Below are positions 14,938-24,345 of a stretch of 64,000 nt of DNA, in pieces; position 1 is the first letter of the stretch; the number at the start of each line of letters is the position of its first letter. The notes beneath the pieces are model-generated. The model saw only the letters and a list, made by a program, of their open reading frames with translations, was not told the DNA's origin and ran no database searches. This DNA is from Chryseobacterium wanjuense. GTDB lineage: Bacteria > Bacteroidota > Bacteroidia > Flavobacteriales > Weeksellaceae. A program made the position numbers and the translations under genes. The DNA lies in NCBI RefSeq assembly GCF_900111495.1, contig NZ_FOIU01000002.1, positions 62,001-126,000 of the forward strand. Direction: 5' to 3'.

Positions 14938-16023
14938 TTAAACATCATAATTAAGCATCACCACATTCGTTGTCGGGTGACATTGGCAGGTAAGAACGTA
15001 ACCTCTGGCTACTTCTTCTTCGGTAAGCGCGAAATTTTTCTCCATAAAAACTTCTCCTTCCAGAACTTCGGCTTTACACGTACAACAAACTCCTCCTTTG
15101 CATGCAAAAGGCACAGGAAGGTTGTCTTTCAATGCTTTATCTAAGATACTCTCTTTTTTGGAATTAAGGTGGAACGAATATTCATCATCATCGATAATGA
15201 CCGTTACCATACTTTCGATATTGGCAATCGCCTTGAATTCATCGCTCATTTCCTCTGAATTTTCTTCGTCTGGAGCTGTGAAATATTCAAACAAAACCTG
15301 AATAGCAGGTACTTTTTTATCCTTTTTTAAATAATCTGCGATACCTTTGATCATTTCTGCAGGTCCGCAAATGAAATAAGTTGATTCTTTAACATCAATA
15401 TCAGCATACCTTTCAAACAAAAGTTCTAATTTTTCAGGCGAAATTCTTCCTTCAAAAATAGGTTCTTCGTGCTGCTCGCGGCTTACTAAATAAACAACTT
15501 TCAGCCTTCCGCCAAAATGCTCAACCAATTTATCGATTTCAGCTTTTTTCATCACATGATTCATGCTTCTGTTGCTATAGAACAGATATGCATTAGAATT
15601 CGGCTCCTGATAAAGGCTTTCTTTAATATTTGACAAAACCGGAGAAATACCGCTTCCTGCCGCCAAACCTACATAAGTTTTCACGTTGGACGGGTGATAC
15701 GTTGTATTAAAACCACCCATCGGAGGCATTACTTCAAGCACTTCATCCATGTGAAGATGCTGATTGAAATATCCCGAAACTTTTCCGCCTTCTAAAAGTT
15801 TTACCAATACCTCCAGCGTATTGCTTTTTTCGCTCGGAGCATTGCAGATCGAATAAGAACGTCTCTCTTCATTTCCGTCGATCATCATTCGGAAATTAAG
15901 ATACTGCCCCTGCTTGAACCTGAATTTATCTTTCAGTTCTTCAGGAATTTCAACGGCTACATTCACTGCATCGTTGGTATCTTTCTGAACCCTTACAGTT
16001 TTTAGTTTATAAAATGAACTCAT
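14938..16023 (-). CDS. paaE: PaaE, reductase subunit of the phenylacetyl-CoA epoxidase
   Basis: This 361-aa FAD- and [2Fe-2S]-containing electron-transfer protein moves electrons from NADPH to PaaA. The ferredoxin-reductase half shows EERRSYSICNAP (FAD) and GLAAGSGISPVLSNI plus FICGPAEMI (NAD(P)). The C-terminal plant-type ferredoxin domain shows ACKGGVCCTCKAEV and a final LTCQC, giving the four cluster cysteines. Its ATG overlaps the paaK stop by four bases (ATGA), so the two are translationally coupled. Confidence 0.95.
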   Translation of the reverse strand: MSSFYKLKTVRVQKDTNDAVNVAVEIPEELKDKFRFKQGQYLNFRMMIDGNEERRSYSICNAPSEKSNTLEVLVKLLEGGKVSGYFNQHLHMDEVLEVMPPMGGFNTTYHPSNVKTYVGLAAGSGISPVLSNIKESLYQEPNSNAYLFYSNRSMNHVMKKAEIDKLVEHFGGRLKVVYLVSREQHEEPIFEGRISPEKLELLFERYADIDVKESTYFICGPAEMIKGIADYLKKDKKVPAIQVLFEYFTAPDEENSEEMSDEFKAIANIESMVTVIIDDDEYSFHLNSKKESILDKALKDNLPVPFACKGGVCCTCKAEVLEGEVFMEKNFALTEEEVARGYVLTCQCHPTTNVVMLNYDV

Positions 16024-17342
16024 TTTGTTTTTAGTATTCTATTAATTTTTCCACCTTCGCACTTAGGCAAACTGTCCTGAGCATGGATTTTCACTTTTGT
16101 GGTGATTCCTACCCGTTTTTTTATTTCGTTTTCTATATTTTTTCCAAAGTTTCCGACAAAAATAGTATAATCATCGGTATTTATTTCAATTTGCTGCGCT
16201 TTTACAAATTCATCATCAATTTCCAGATCGATATCTAACGCAACACACATCTGTTCTTTCTCAATCGGTGTTAAATAATAATTCGGAACCACGCCTTCCA
16301 CATGAGAAAACGCTTCTTCAATCTGGCTTGGATAGACATTTACCCCTCTCACGATCAGCATATCATCGGATCTCCCAAGAATCGGCTTCATTTTCACCAT
16401 TGTTCTTTTGCCATTTTCATCGTAATAAAGACTTGTAATATCATTCGTCCAATAACGTAGAAGCGGCATTGCTTTTTTCGTTAAAGTCGTAATCACTAAT
16501 ACACCTTCTTCACCAAATGGAACAGGTTCTTTCGTAATCGGGTCTAAAATTTCAGGATAAAAATGATCTTCCCAAATGTAAGCACCACCCTTTTCCTCAA
16601 AATCCTCCATTGAAACTCCAGGTCCGATAATTTCACTTAAACCATAAATATTGGTAGCGTGAACGCCTAATCTTTCTTCAATATGATGTCTGATAATTTC
16701 TGTCCACGGTTCTGAACCTAAAACGGCATATTTCAAACTAATTTCTTCTGCAGAAATTCCGCGTTTTGCAAATTCATCAGCAATTGTCAAAGCATATGAT
16801 GGCGAACAGCAGATTACTTCCGGCTTAAAATCCATGATTAAATCTACCTGTCTTGCCGTCATTCCTCCGGAAATCGGAAGAACGCTCATTCCTAATTTTT
16901 CAGCTCCGTAATGAAGTCCGAGCCCGCCCGTGAAAATTCCGTAACCGTAAGCGTTGTGCAACTGCATTCCTGGTTTTGCTCCGGCTGCATTCAACGATCT
17001 TGCTACAACTTCACTGAATAAATCTACGTCTTCTTTCGTATATCCGACCACCGTTGGTTTTCCCGTTGTTCCGCTTGAACAGTGAATTCTCTGCAATTCA
17101 TTTTTCGGAACGGTAAATAATCCGAACGGATAGTTGTCTCTCAAATCCTGTTTGTACGTAATCGGAAGTTTCGTAATATCTTCAATCGACCTTATATCTT
17201 GTGGAGATATTCCTGATTCATTAAATTTTCCTTTATAAAATTCCGACTTTTCTCCAAGATAATTAACCAAATTCACCAATCTTTCCGACTGGAGCTGTCT
17301 CAATTGGTCGAGCTTTATATATTCAACTGAAAAATCCATCAT
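16020..17342 (-). CDS. paaK: PaaK, phenylacetate-CoA ligase
   Basis: This AMP-forming ligase of ~440 residues activates phenylacetate with CoA, the entry step of the pathway. The P-loop-like HCSSGTTGKPTVVGYT is near residue 90, with YGYGIFTGGLGLHYGAEKLG, YGLSEIIGPGVSMEDFEEKGG, GRSDDMLIVRGVNVYPSQIE and the C-terminal LPKCEGGKINRIL lysine region. The start is one of two tandem ATGs at 17342/17339. As the first enzyme gene of the operon, with its own upstream region holding dyads, it is probably the point of transcriptional control. Confidence 0.95.
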   Translation of the reverse strand: MMDFSVEYIKLDQLRQLQSERLVNLVNYLGEKSEFYKGKFNESGISPQDIRSIEDITKLPITYKQDLRDNYPFGLFTVPKNELQRIHCSSGTTGKPTVVGYTKEDVDLFSEVVARSLNAAGAKPGMQLHNAYGYGIFTGGLGLHYGAEKLGMSVLPISGGMTARQVDLIMDFKPEVICCSPSYALTIADEFAKRGISAEEISLKYAVLGSEPWTEIIRHHIEERLGVHATNIYGLSEIIGPGVSMEDFEEKGGAYIWEDHFYPEILDPITKEPVPFGEEGVLVITTLTKKAMPLLRYWTNDITSLYYDENGKRTMVKMKPILGRSDDMLIVRGVNVYPSQIEEAFSHVEGVVPNYYLTPIEKEQMCVALDIDLEIDDEFVKAQQIEINTDDYTIFVGNFGKNIENEIKKRVGITTKVKIHAQDSLPKCEGGKINRILKTK

Positions 17343-17349
17343 CAACTAA

Positions 17350-17417
17350 CTAACATTTGTTAGGTGTAAATTTAAAAAGATTTTATGAAGTGACAAAATT
17401 TTTATGATTTTCGTCAC
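17350..17417 (-). promoter_or_regulatory. Candidate paaK promoter with two dyads, possible TetR operator
   Basis: CTAACATTTGTTAG (17350-17363) has 6-bp arms around two bases and lies just before the paaK start. A near-match to the Bacteroidetes -7 box, TAAATTTA, lies at 17374-17367 on the minus strand, so the dyad would sit around the transcription start. A second dyad, GTGACAAAAT...ATTTTCGTCAC (17390-17417), is further upstream. The adjacent tetR gene makes these plausible binding sites; this is inference. Confidence 0.45.
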
Positions 17418-17493
17418 GTTTGTAGAAGTGTTGAGGTTAAGGTTGAGGTTTAGTTTGAGACAAGACTGTGATTATAAAAACAAGCTAATAGAA

Positions 17494-18072
17494 TTACTGT
17501 TTCTGATTTCCCAAAAGTCCAAAAAGAATCTTATCCCTTATCTCATCAGGAATTTCAGTGGTTGATTCGATATTTCTTTTGAACCAAAAATAAGAATTGT
17601 TTAAGGTATGAAGAATGAATCTTGTGGTAAATGTAGGAGATTTCAATTCCCAATTTTCCGCCTGGTAGATTTCTGAGATCAATTGTTCGACTTCCTGCTG
17701 GTACTTTTTTCTTAATTCTACAAATTCTGGCAATCGCTCTTCCAAATGTTTCCATTCATTGGAGTAGATGTGAGTAACATCGCGGTTTTTAAGTACAACC
17801 GATAAATGTTTTTCAATAAAAAGATTCAATTTTTCCTTTGGAGGAATATTGGTGCTTTTCACTTCCTGAAGCTCATCGAAAAATTCCTGTGCGATGCCAA
17901 AACAGATCCATTCCAGAATCTCTTCTTTTGAATGGATGTGCGCATATAAAGAAGCCGCTTTGATATTAAGTTTTGTCGCCAAATCCCTCACAGAGCTGCC
18001 CATATACCCTTTCTCTTTGAAAAGTTCTACCGCAACGTCTAGTATTTTCTTTTGTTTTTCTTTAAGCTCCAT
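17494..18072 (-). CDS. TetR/AcrR-family transcriptional regulator, probable paa regulator
   Basis: The 192-aa protein has an N-terminal TetR helix-turn-helix: ILDVAVELFKEKGYMGSSVR, then DLATKLNIKAASLYAHIHSK. A helical ligand-binding domain follows. TetR regulators next to paaK usually sense phenylacetyl-CoA and derepress the paa genes, and that is the likely role here by position. It is transcribed in the same direction as paaK with a 150-bp gap that holds two dyad sequences, so it may control paaK-onward and be expressed separately. Binding specificity cannot be read directly. Confidence 0.85.
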   Translation of the reverse strand: MELKEKQKKILDVAVELFKEKGYMGSSVRDLATKLNIKAASLYAHIHSKEEILEWICFGIAQEFFDELQEVKSTNIPPKEKLNLFIEKHLSVVLKNRDVTHIYSNEWKHLEERLPEFVELRKKYQQEVEQLISEIYQAENWELKSPTFTTRFILHTLNNSYFWFKRNIESTTEIPDEIRDKILFGLLGNQKQ

Positions 18073-18138
18073 CTGATAATCGCAAAAGTAATTATTTTGA
18101 TTTTAATATTTGATTTTTGAGGAGATGATTTTTACCAT

Positions 18139-18203
18139 CAAATAGGAACGGACTTTAGTCCGTTTACAAAATATTATAGTGTTCATTTGGCTTTAGCCGA
18201 ATT
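18139..18203. repeat. Paired REP element, copy 1
   Basis: Two small palindromes occur in tandem: AACGGACTTTAGTCCGTT, and ~30 bp on TTGGCTTTAGCCGAA. The same pair, inverted and with covarying bases, recurs at 50152-50214. Confidence 0.75.
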
Positions 18204-18221
18204 TTTTTATGTTTCTTTTTA

Positions 18222-18286
18222 AACCACCCCGTCAAAAATTCTTTGAATTTTCGCCACCCCTCCAGAGGAGGGGAATTTTGATTTCG
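18222..18286. repeat. Dispersed repeat with CCTCCAGAGGAGG palindrome
   Basis: ACCCCGTCAAAAATTCTTTG is followed by CACCCCTCCAGAGGAGGGG. The inner part is a perfect palindrome that is common as an interspersed sequence in flavobacteria (recalled). The rest of 18287-18649 is AT-rich with a diverged inverted repeat around 18515-18610. I see no gene between tetR and clpB. Confidence 0.6.
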
Positions 18287-18649
18287 CTAATAAAATATTT
18301 GGAAAATATATATGCAATTGCTTTTCTACAATTTTGTGATTTCGATCAAACCTGACTGTTTTGCCATATTTTTTTTATTCAAATCAAGCGAATCGGAAAT
18401 TTTGTCTATGTAAAAATCTTTTAAAATACATATTTCGGAAATTTTGTCCGTTATTTTTAAAAAATTAATAATTGAACACTTTTTGTGATAAGGTAATCGA
18501 ATTAAATGATTAAATAAGATTGAGGACATCAGAAATTAGAAAATCAGTTTTAAAAAATTAACATTTATTTGACTCTTATGGTCTGAAATCTGATGTCTAA
18601 AATCTAAAATTGAAAACTAAAAAATTAAAGAATCAAAAAAAATATAAAT

Positions 18650-21244
18650 ATGAACTTAAATCAATATACTGTAAAATCACAAGAAGCCATCCAGGCCGCA
18701 CAGCAAGTAGCTATGGAATTTGGCAATCAACAAATAGAACCTCAACATCTCCTTGAAGGAATTTTTCAGGTAGATGAGAATATATCGCCTTTCTTACTTA
18801 AAAAATCTGAAGCAGATGCCACTTTAGTAAGAGAGCGCAACCGTGAAAATTTAGAAAGACTTCCGAAAGTACAGGGAGGAAATATTTACCTTTCACAATC
18901 GGCAAACAAAGTATTGCTTGATGCGCCCAACATCGCTAAAAAAATGGGTGACGAATATGTAACGATCGAGCATTTATGGCTTTCTCTTTTAGAAACCAAT
19001 TCGGAAGTTTCGAAAATGCTGAAAGATATGGGCGTTACCAAAAGTCTTCTGGAAGGCGGAATAAAAGAATTAAGAAAGGGAAGCAAAGCTACTTCTGCCA
19101 GCTCGGAAGAGACGTATCAATCCTTAAATAAATATGCAAAAAACTTCAACCAACTGGCTGCGGAAGGGAAACTGGATCCTGTAATCGGTCGTGATGAAGA
19201 AATCAGAAGAGTTTTACAAATTCTTTCGAGAAGAACGAAAAACAATCCGATTCTGATTGGTGAACCTGGTGTTGGTAAAACCGCCATCGCAGAAGGAATT
19301 GCACACAGAATTATCAGCGGAGATATTCCTGAAAATCTGATGGATAAAACATTATATTCATTGGATATGGGAGCATTGATCGCCGGTGCAAAATATAAAG
19401 GTGAGTTTGAAGAAAGATTAAAATCCGTTGTAAACGAGGTTATTAAATCAGACGGACAGATCATTCTTTTCATCGACGAAATCCACACACTGGTTGGAGC
19501 CGGAGGTGGTGAAGGTGCGATGGACGCAGCAAATATTTTAAAACCAGCGTTGGCGAGAGGAGAATTAAGAGCGATCGGTGCCACAACTTTAAATGAATAT
19601 CAAAAATATTTTGAAAAAGACAAAGCATTAGAAAGACGTTTCCAGAAAGTAATGGTAGAAGAACCGGATACTGAATCTGCGATCTCTATTCTTCGTGGAA
19701 TTAAGGATAAATATGAAGCGCATCATAAAGTAAGAATCAAAGACGAAGCGATTATCGCGGCAGTGGAAATGTCCCAACGATATATTTCAGACCGATTTTT
19801 ACCGGATAAAGCGATTGACCTTATCGACGAAGCATCGGCTAAGTTGAGAATGGAAATCAATTCGAAACCGGAAGAGCTGGATGTTCTCGACAGAAAACTG
19901 ATGCAGATGGAAATTGAATTGGCGGCAATCTCAAGAGAAGGCAGTCAAACCAAAATCGACCATTTAAAAGAAGACATTTCGAAAATTTCTGAGGAAAGAA
20001 ATGAAATTAATGCTAAATGGCTGAAAGAAAAACAAAAATCTGAGGATCTTACCCAGATTAAAAAAGATATAGAATCTCTGAAACTGGAAGCAGAAAGAGC
20101 TTCAAGAGCCGGAGATTATGCCAAAGTAGCGGAAATCCAATACGGAAAACTTCGCGAAAAAGACGAAGAGCTGAAAAAACTCGAAATCGAAATGCAAAAT
20201 CATCAGAATGAATTGATTAAAGAAGAAGTAACTTCCGAAAACATCTCTGAAGTGATTGCAAAATGGACAGGCATTCCTGTAACAAAACTCCTTCAATCCG
20301 AAAGAGAAAAATTGTTGAACCTTGAAACAGAGCTTCACCACAGAGTTGTGGGACAGGACGAAGCCATTCAGGCGGTTGCAGATGCGATCAGAAGAAACAG
20401 AGCCGGACTGAGTGATGAGAAAAAACCCATCGGATCTTTCTTATTCCTGGGAACAACCGGGGTTGGAAAAACCGAGCTGGCAAAGGCTTTAGCCGAGTTT
20501 TTATTCGATGATGAAAACAATATGACCCGAATTGATATGAGTGAATATCAGGAAAGACACAGCGTATCCAGACTTGTTGGTGCGCCTCCGGGGTATGTGG
20601 GTTATGATGAAGGTGGACAATTGACGGAAGCTGTAAGAAGAAGACCATATTCTGTCGTGCTTTTAGATGAAATTGAAAAAGCACATCCTGATGTTTTCAA
20701 TACCTTGCTTCAGGTTTTGGATGACGGTCGTCTGACAGATAATAAAGGCAGAGTTGTGAATTTTAAAAACTCGATTATCATTATGACTTCGAATTTAGGT
20801 TCGCATATCATTCAAGAGAATTTTGAGAATATCACTGAAGAAAACCAAGATGAAATCGTCGACAAAACTAAAATTGAGGTTTTTGATTTGTTGAAACAAA
20901 CTTTACGTCCGGAATTCTTAAACAGAATTGATGAAACTGTATTGTTCCAGCCTTTGAGAAAAAAAGAGATCGGAAAAATCGTTCAGTATCAATTGCGAGG
21001 TTTCAATGATTTATTAGCAAAACGTAATATTATCATGACTGCCACTCAGGACGCTTTAGATTATCTTATGAATAAAGGATATGATCCTGCTTTCGGAGCA
21101 AGACCATTGAAAAGAGTAATTCAACAGGAAGTTCTCAATAAATTGTCCAGAGAGATTTTGGCTGGGAATGTGAATGACGGTGACAGAATCACTTTAGATT
21201 ATTTCGAGGAAACAGGTTTGGTATTCAGACCGACAGAAAAATAA
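18650..21244 (+). CDS. clpB: ClpB, ATP-dependent protein disaggregase
   Basis: The 864-aa Hsp100 chaperone works with DnaK to dissolve protein aggregates. An N-terminal Clp-N pair covers residues ~1-145. AAA1 has Walker A GEPGVGKT near 204-211 and FIDEIHTLVGAG. A long coiled-coil middle domain runs ~405-530 (rich in KEKQKSEDL-type repeats, with WTGIPV at its end). AAA2 has GTTGVGKT near 601-608, the pore loop GYVGYDEGG, and VVLLDEIEKAHPDVFN. The middle domain separates ClpB from ClpA/ClpC. It is monocistronic and followed by a weak hairpin. No CIRCE-like operator was seen upstream. Confidence 0.97.
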   Translation: MNLNQYTVKSQEAIQAAQQVAMEFGNQQIEPQHLLEGIFQVDENISPFLLKKSEADATLVRERNRENLERLPKVQGGNIYLSQSANKVLLDAPNIAKKMGDEYVTIEHLWLSLLETNSEVSKMLKDMGVTKSLLEGGIKELRKGSKATSASSEETYQSLNKYAKNFNQLAAEGKLDPVIGRDEEIRRVLQILSRRTKNNPILIGEPGVGKTAIAEGIAHRIISGDIPENLMDKTLYSLDMGALIAGAKYKGEFEERLKSVVNEVIKSDGQIILFIDEIHTLVGAGGGEGAMDAANILKPALARGELRAIGATTLNEYQKYFEKDKALERRFQKVMVEEPDTESAISILRGIKDKYEAHHKVRIKDEAIIAAVEMSQRYISDRFLPDKAIDLIDEASAKLRMEINSKPEELDVLDRKLMQMEIELAAISREGSQTKIDHLKEDISKISEERNEINAKWLKEKQKSEDLTQIKKDIESLKLEAERASRAGDYAKVAEIQYGKLREKDEELKKLEIEMQNHQNELIKEEVTSENISEVIAKWTGIPVTKLLQSEREKLLNLETELHHRVVGQDEAIQAVADAIRRNRAGLSDEKKPIGSFLFLGTTGVGKTELAKALAEFLFDDENNMTRIDMSEYQERHSVSRLVGAPPGYVGYDEGGQLTEAVRRRPYSVVLLDEIEKAHPDVFNTLLQVLDDGRLTDNKGRVVNFKNSIIIMTSNLGSHIIQENFENITEENQDEIVDKTKIEVFDLLKQTLRPEFLNRIDETVLFQPLRKKEIGKIVQYQLRGFNDLLAKRNIIMTATQDALDYLMNKGYDPAFGARPLKRVIQQEVLNKLSREILAGNVNDGDRITLDYFEETGLVFRPTEK

Positions 21245-21280
21245 AGTAGTTTTTTTTCATATATATTATTTTTGTAAGTA

Positions 21281-21317
21281 AGTGCTGTAGAGAAATCTGC
21301 GGCACTTATTTTTTATT
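21281..21317 (+). terminator. Probable rho-independent terminator of clpB
   Basis: AAGTGCTG and CGGCACTT form an 8-bp stem with one G-U pair. A T-rich tail (ATTTTTTATT) follows. Confidence 0.5.
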
Positions 21318-21319
21318 CT

Positions 21320-21689
21320 CAGATTTTACAAAACAATTGAAGTGCATAAACACAGCATTTGATAAACCCATAAGCCACATTAGCTTTAAATGAAAATTTA
21401 GTATAATGGATCACATCAGAAGAAATCAAAGATTTCGTAAAAACTAATGTGCTCTTTTATCAAGCTTCCTTGTAATCTTGAAATTCTAATGTGCTAAAGT
21501 CCTCGTTCATTTTGCCATTACAGTTAAATATATTTTTCATCAAACCTATCCAAATTCTTTATAATTTTAATTAAAATTTCCTATCCGTAAAAATACGGTG
21601 AAGAAAGGGTAAAAAACCGTGTCCTATTAACATAAAATTTTACCGAAATTTGCAGTATCAACTAACATTTTACTATAAAAACTAGCTTT
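21320..21689. other. Gene-free spacer between clpB and the 180-aa hypothetical
   Basis: The stretch contains three CTAATGTG/CACATTAG copies near 21377, 21445 and 21488, one of them inverted, suggesting a decayed repeat. Near the downstream gene, GAAATTTG at 21646-21653 is one base off the TAnnTTTG promoter element. No coding region is supported. Confidence 0.5.
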
Positions 21690-22232
21690 ATGAAAACAAA
21701 ACCTAACTTAGACGTTGACACACTAGAGGCTATCTCAGTGCCAAACACCATGACTTGTGAGTTTATCCAAACTTTGGTAAACAACTACAGAAACAATCAT
21801 TTAGTATTTGTAAAAGACAAATTAGGAATCGATGATGCCCATTCTATCCATTTCGATTTGGCTACATTGAAAAAGTTTATTTCTGACATCGAAACTGAAA
21901 CTCAAAAAACAAATCCGGGCATCGCAGACGAAGATTTAGGAATCAGATTTTATTACGCAGCCTATCCAAAAGCGACAGATTGGGAGATCATGTCGGGGAC
22001 ACCGATCGGGGTAGAATATGCCGAAAAGCATACTTTGGTAATGGTTCCGACCATGAAAATGGAAGACGAGGAAGGAGAAATGCTTCCTTATGACTTCAAC
22101 CCTTTAAGCTCAGGGAGTGAAGGTGAATTTTTAGCAATGGCTTCCAAAACTACAGATCTGGAAGGTGAAATTATTTCCCAAAATCACGGAAATCTTGTTC
22201 CACCCGACAGTACAAAGACCGAATCATTCTAA
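21690..22232 (+). CDS. Hypothetical protein upstream of a two-component system
   Basis: The 180-aa acidic soluble protein begins MKTKPNLDVDTLEAISVPNT and ends with a low-complexity acidic tail (MEDEEGEMLPYDFNPLSSGS). The central region, LGIRFYYAAYPKATDWEIM, is the most structured-looking part. It has no signal peptide and no known motif. It is followed after 39 bp by the membrane protein and kinase genes on the same strand, so it probably belongs to the same transcript. Function unknown. Confidence 0.7.
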   Translation: MKTKPNLDVDTLEAISVPNTMTCEFIQTLVNNYRNNHLVFVKDKLGIDDAHSIHFDLATLKKFISDIETETQKTNPGIADEDLGIRFYYAAYPKATDWEIMSGTPIGVEYAEKHTLVMVPTMKMEDEEGEMLPYDFNPLSSGSEGEFLAMASKTTDLEGEIISQNHGNLVPPDSTKTESF

Positions 22233-22271
22233 AAAAAACTTATATTTAATTTTTTAAAAAAACTGACACAA

Positions 22272-22919
22272 ATGGCTGACTTTCAAAAAATAGTACAAGA
22301 ATTAATGTTTTGGAGCGAAGGTATCGCTGCATTAATATCTCTCTTATACTATAATCGCATAAAAAATCAATACTGGAAATATTTTGTTTTTTATTTGATT
22401 TTCGTTTTTGTGTCTGAAGCCATCGGCAAATGGGGTGATACTTTTATGGAATACAATAAGCAGGCATTCTATAATTATTTTGTCATCCCCATTGAGTTTA
22501 TATTTTTTTACTGGCTGTATGCTGCTAAATCTTTCGGCAGGCCAAAACTTTTTGTCATATTATCATTCATTTATCTGCTCTCATTTATTCCCAGCGAATT
22601 CATTTTTACCTACGACAAGGTGATGTTTTCACTCAACTATACTTTGGGATGCCTTATTCTGATGATTTTGGTGGTGATGGAATATTACAAACAGATCAAT
22701 TCTTCCAATATTCTTGATTTTGACAAGAACAGGATGTTTTATATTAATCTGGGAGTCACCTTATTCTACATCGGGACATTACCGTTTTGGACCTTCTTCG
22801 AATTGCTTAAGCCATATAGAGAAATTTATAATATTTATTTTGCTTATTTCTTAATTTCGGCGATTGTCATGTATTTATTATTCTCAATTTCATTTATATG
22901 GGGAAAACAGAACTCTTAG
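22272..22919 (+). CDS. Seven-helix integral membrane protein, unknown function
   Basis: The 215-aa protein is dominated by about seven hydrophobic segments, among them YFVFYLIFVFVSEAIG, YFVIPIEFIFFYWLYA, LFVILSFIYLLSFIPSEFIF, LGCLILMILVVMEY and FLISAIVMYLLFSISFIWG. There is no cleavable signal or transporter motif. Its 3' end overlaps the histidine kinase start by 22 bp, so the two are translated together. It could be a sensory membrane partner for the kinase, which has only one transmembrane helix; this is inferred from position. Confidence 0.75.
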   Translation: MADFQKIVQELMFWSEGIAALISLLYYNRIKNQYWKYFVFYLIFVFVSEAIGKWGDTFMEYNKQAFYNYFVIPIEFIFFYWLYAAKSFGRPKLFVILSFIYLLSFIPSEFIFTYDKVMFSLNYTLGCLILMILVVMEYYKQINSSNILDFDKNRMFYINLGVTLFYIGTLPFWTFFELLKPYREIYNIYFAYFLISAIVMYLLFSISFIWGKQNS

Positions 22920-23683
22920 TAACGATCATTCTTTTCAACATATTTTTTGTGTTGTTCGTAGCTGCTATCATGGTATATATCCGAAAATATAAGCAGCGCA
23001 AAAAGGAATATTTAAATGAAATTGAAGTAAAAAACGAAATTCATAAACGTGAGCTTCTGGCCACCCAACTGGAAATACAGCAGGCCACCATGCAGCAAAT
23101 CGGGCGCGAACTTCATGATAATATCGGGCAGAAACTGACCTTGGTGAGTCTCTACACCCAACAGCTTTTGTACGAAAATAAAGTTCCGGAAGTAAGCGAA
23201 AGAATAGAGCAGGTATCACAGATCATCAATCAGTCTCTTCATGATTTGAGGAGCCTCTCAAAAACTTTGACTGACGATAATATAAATCAAAAGGAAATCG
23301 TAACTTTAATACAGGAAGAAGTCGACAATACCAACGCTTTTAAAAAGTGTAAAGTAAGCTTTGAACATAATTTTAAACAGCTCGATTTGGGATTTGTCCA
23401 CAAAAATGTATTGCTCAGAATCACTCAGGAATTTATTCAGAACAGTATAAAACATGCCAATTGCAAGAATATTTTCATTAATCTGAACACTTCTGAGGAA
23501 TCGCTTTGGGAACTGAATATAAAGGATGATGGTGTCGGTTTTGATAAATCAAACATCAAATCCAACGGGATCGGCCTTACCAATATGAAAAACAGAGCCG
23601 AGATTATCGGAGCCAATTTCAGTCTCGAAAGCCAGGAAAATATGGGAACTACGCTCAATATTATTTTAAAACGACAGCCATGA
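22898..23683 (+). CDS. NarX/DesK-type sensor histidine kinase (HisKA_3)
   Basis: The 261-aa kinase has one N-terminal transmembrane helix (~residues 5-28), a linking coiled coil, and a HisKA_3 dimerisation domain. The phosphorylated histidine is in IGRELHDNIGQKLTLVSLY. An HATPase domain follows, with QNSIKHANCKNI (N box) and DDGVGFD...NGIGLTNMKNRAEIIG (G boxes). No periplasmic sensor domain is present. The start overlaps the membrane-protein gene and the stop overlaps the response-regulator start (ATGA), so the three form a coupled unit. Confidence 0.92.
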   Translation: MGKTELLVTIILFNIFFVLFVAAIMVYIRKYKQRKKEYLNEIEVKNEIHKRELLATQLEIQQATMQQIGRELHDNIGQKLTLVSLYTQQLLYENKVPEVSERIEQVSQIINQSLHDLRSLSKTLTDDNINQKEIVTLIQEEVDNTNAFKKCKVSFEHNFKQLDLGFVHKNVLLRITQEFIQNSIKHANCKNIFINLNTSEESLWELNIKDDGVGFDKSNIKSNGIGLTNMKNRAEIIGANFSLESQENMGTTLNIILKRQP

Positions 23684-24321
23684 AAAAAACGATAGTGATC
23701 GTTGATGATCACGTACTTATCGCAAAAGCTTTAGAAGGAATTATTGATAATTTTAAAGAATTTGAAGTCATCTACGTTGCAGAAAACGGCAAAGATCTCA
23801 TTCAGAAATTTGAAAACAACAGCAAAATTCCGGACATTATTTTAATGGATATCAGCATGCCGATTATGGATGGTTTTGAGACCGTACTTTGGCTGAAAGA
23901 ACATCATCCGGGCATCAAAGTAATGGCTTTGAGCATGCAGGGCGACGATAAAAGTGTCATTAAAATGATAAAAAACGGAGCAAAAGGTTATTTATTAAAA
24001 AACACCCATCCGAAAGAGCTTGAAAATGCCTTAACAAAACTCAACATCGACGGATTTTTCTATCCGGAATGGGCTTCAAAAATCATTTTTTCGAATATGA
24101 ATAATGATGATCCTGTAAACAGTGTGAGAATTTCCGACCGTGAAAAAGAATTTTTGAAATATACCGTCACCGAACTCAGCTATAAAGAAATCGCCGACAA
24201 AATGTGCTGCAGCCCAAGAACAGTGGAAAGCTACAGAGATCAGCTTTGCGACAAACTGGATCTGAAAACGCGTGTCGGTCTTGCGGTTTTCGCTATTAAA
24301 AACGGTTTCGCGGAATCTTAA
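23680..24321 (+). CDS. NarL/LuxR-family response regulator
   Basis: The 213-aa protein has a receiver domain with acidic pocket VIVDDHVLIA, phosphoacceptor aspartate in DIILMDISMPIMDGFE and a conserved lysine in KGYLLKN. The C-terminal LuxR-type helix-turn-helix reads ISDREKEFLKYTVTELSYKE, followed by IADKMCCSPRTVESYRDQL. It starts inside the kinase stop codon (4-bp overlap), making it the partner of that kinase. Targets cannot be read. The gene is followed by a broken terminator-like sequence that also forms the left copy of a 27-bp repeat. Confidence 0.94.
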   Translation: MKKTIVIVDDHVLIAKALEGIIDNFKEFEVIYVAENGKDLIQKFENNSKIPDIILMDISMPIMDGFETVLWLKEHHPGIKVMALSMQGDDKSVIKMIKNGAKGYLLKNTHPKELENALTKLNIDGFFYPEWASKIIFSNMNNDDPVNSVRISDREKEFLKYTVTELSYKEIADKMCCSPRTVESYRDQLCDKLDLKTRVGLAVFAIKNGFAES

Positions 24322-24345
24322 TCTAAAAAAACATTCACTCATATT

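Noticed and set aside
16020..17345. TTG start of paaK three bases before the first ATG
   Set aside because: Tandem ATG codons follow at once and give the normal N terminus, so TTG is not needed.
18326..18529. 67-aa minus-strand frame between tetR and clpB
   Set aside because: It is AT-rich with Ile/Lys/Leu composition, has no homology that I recognise, and is isolated next to repeats. No support beyond the open frame.
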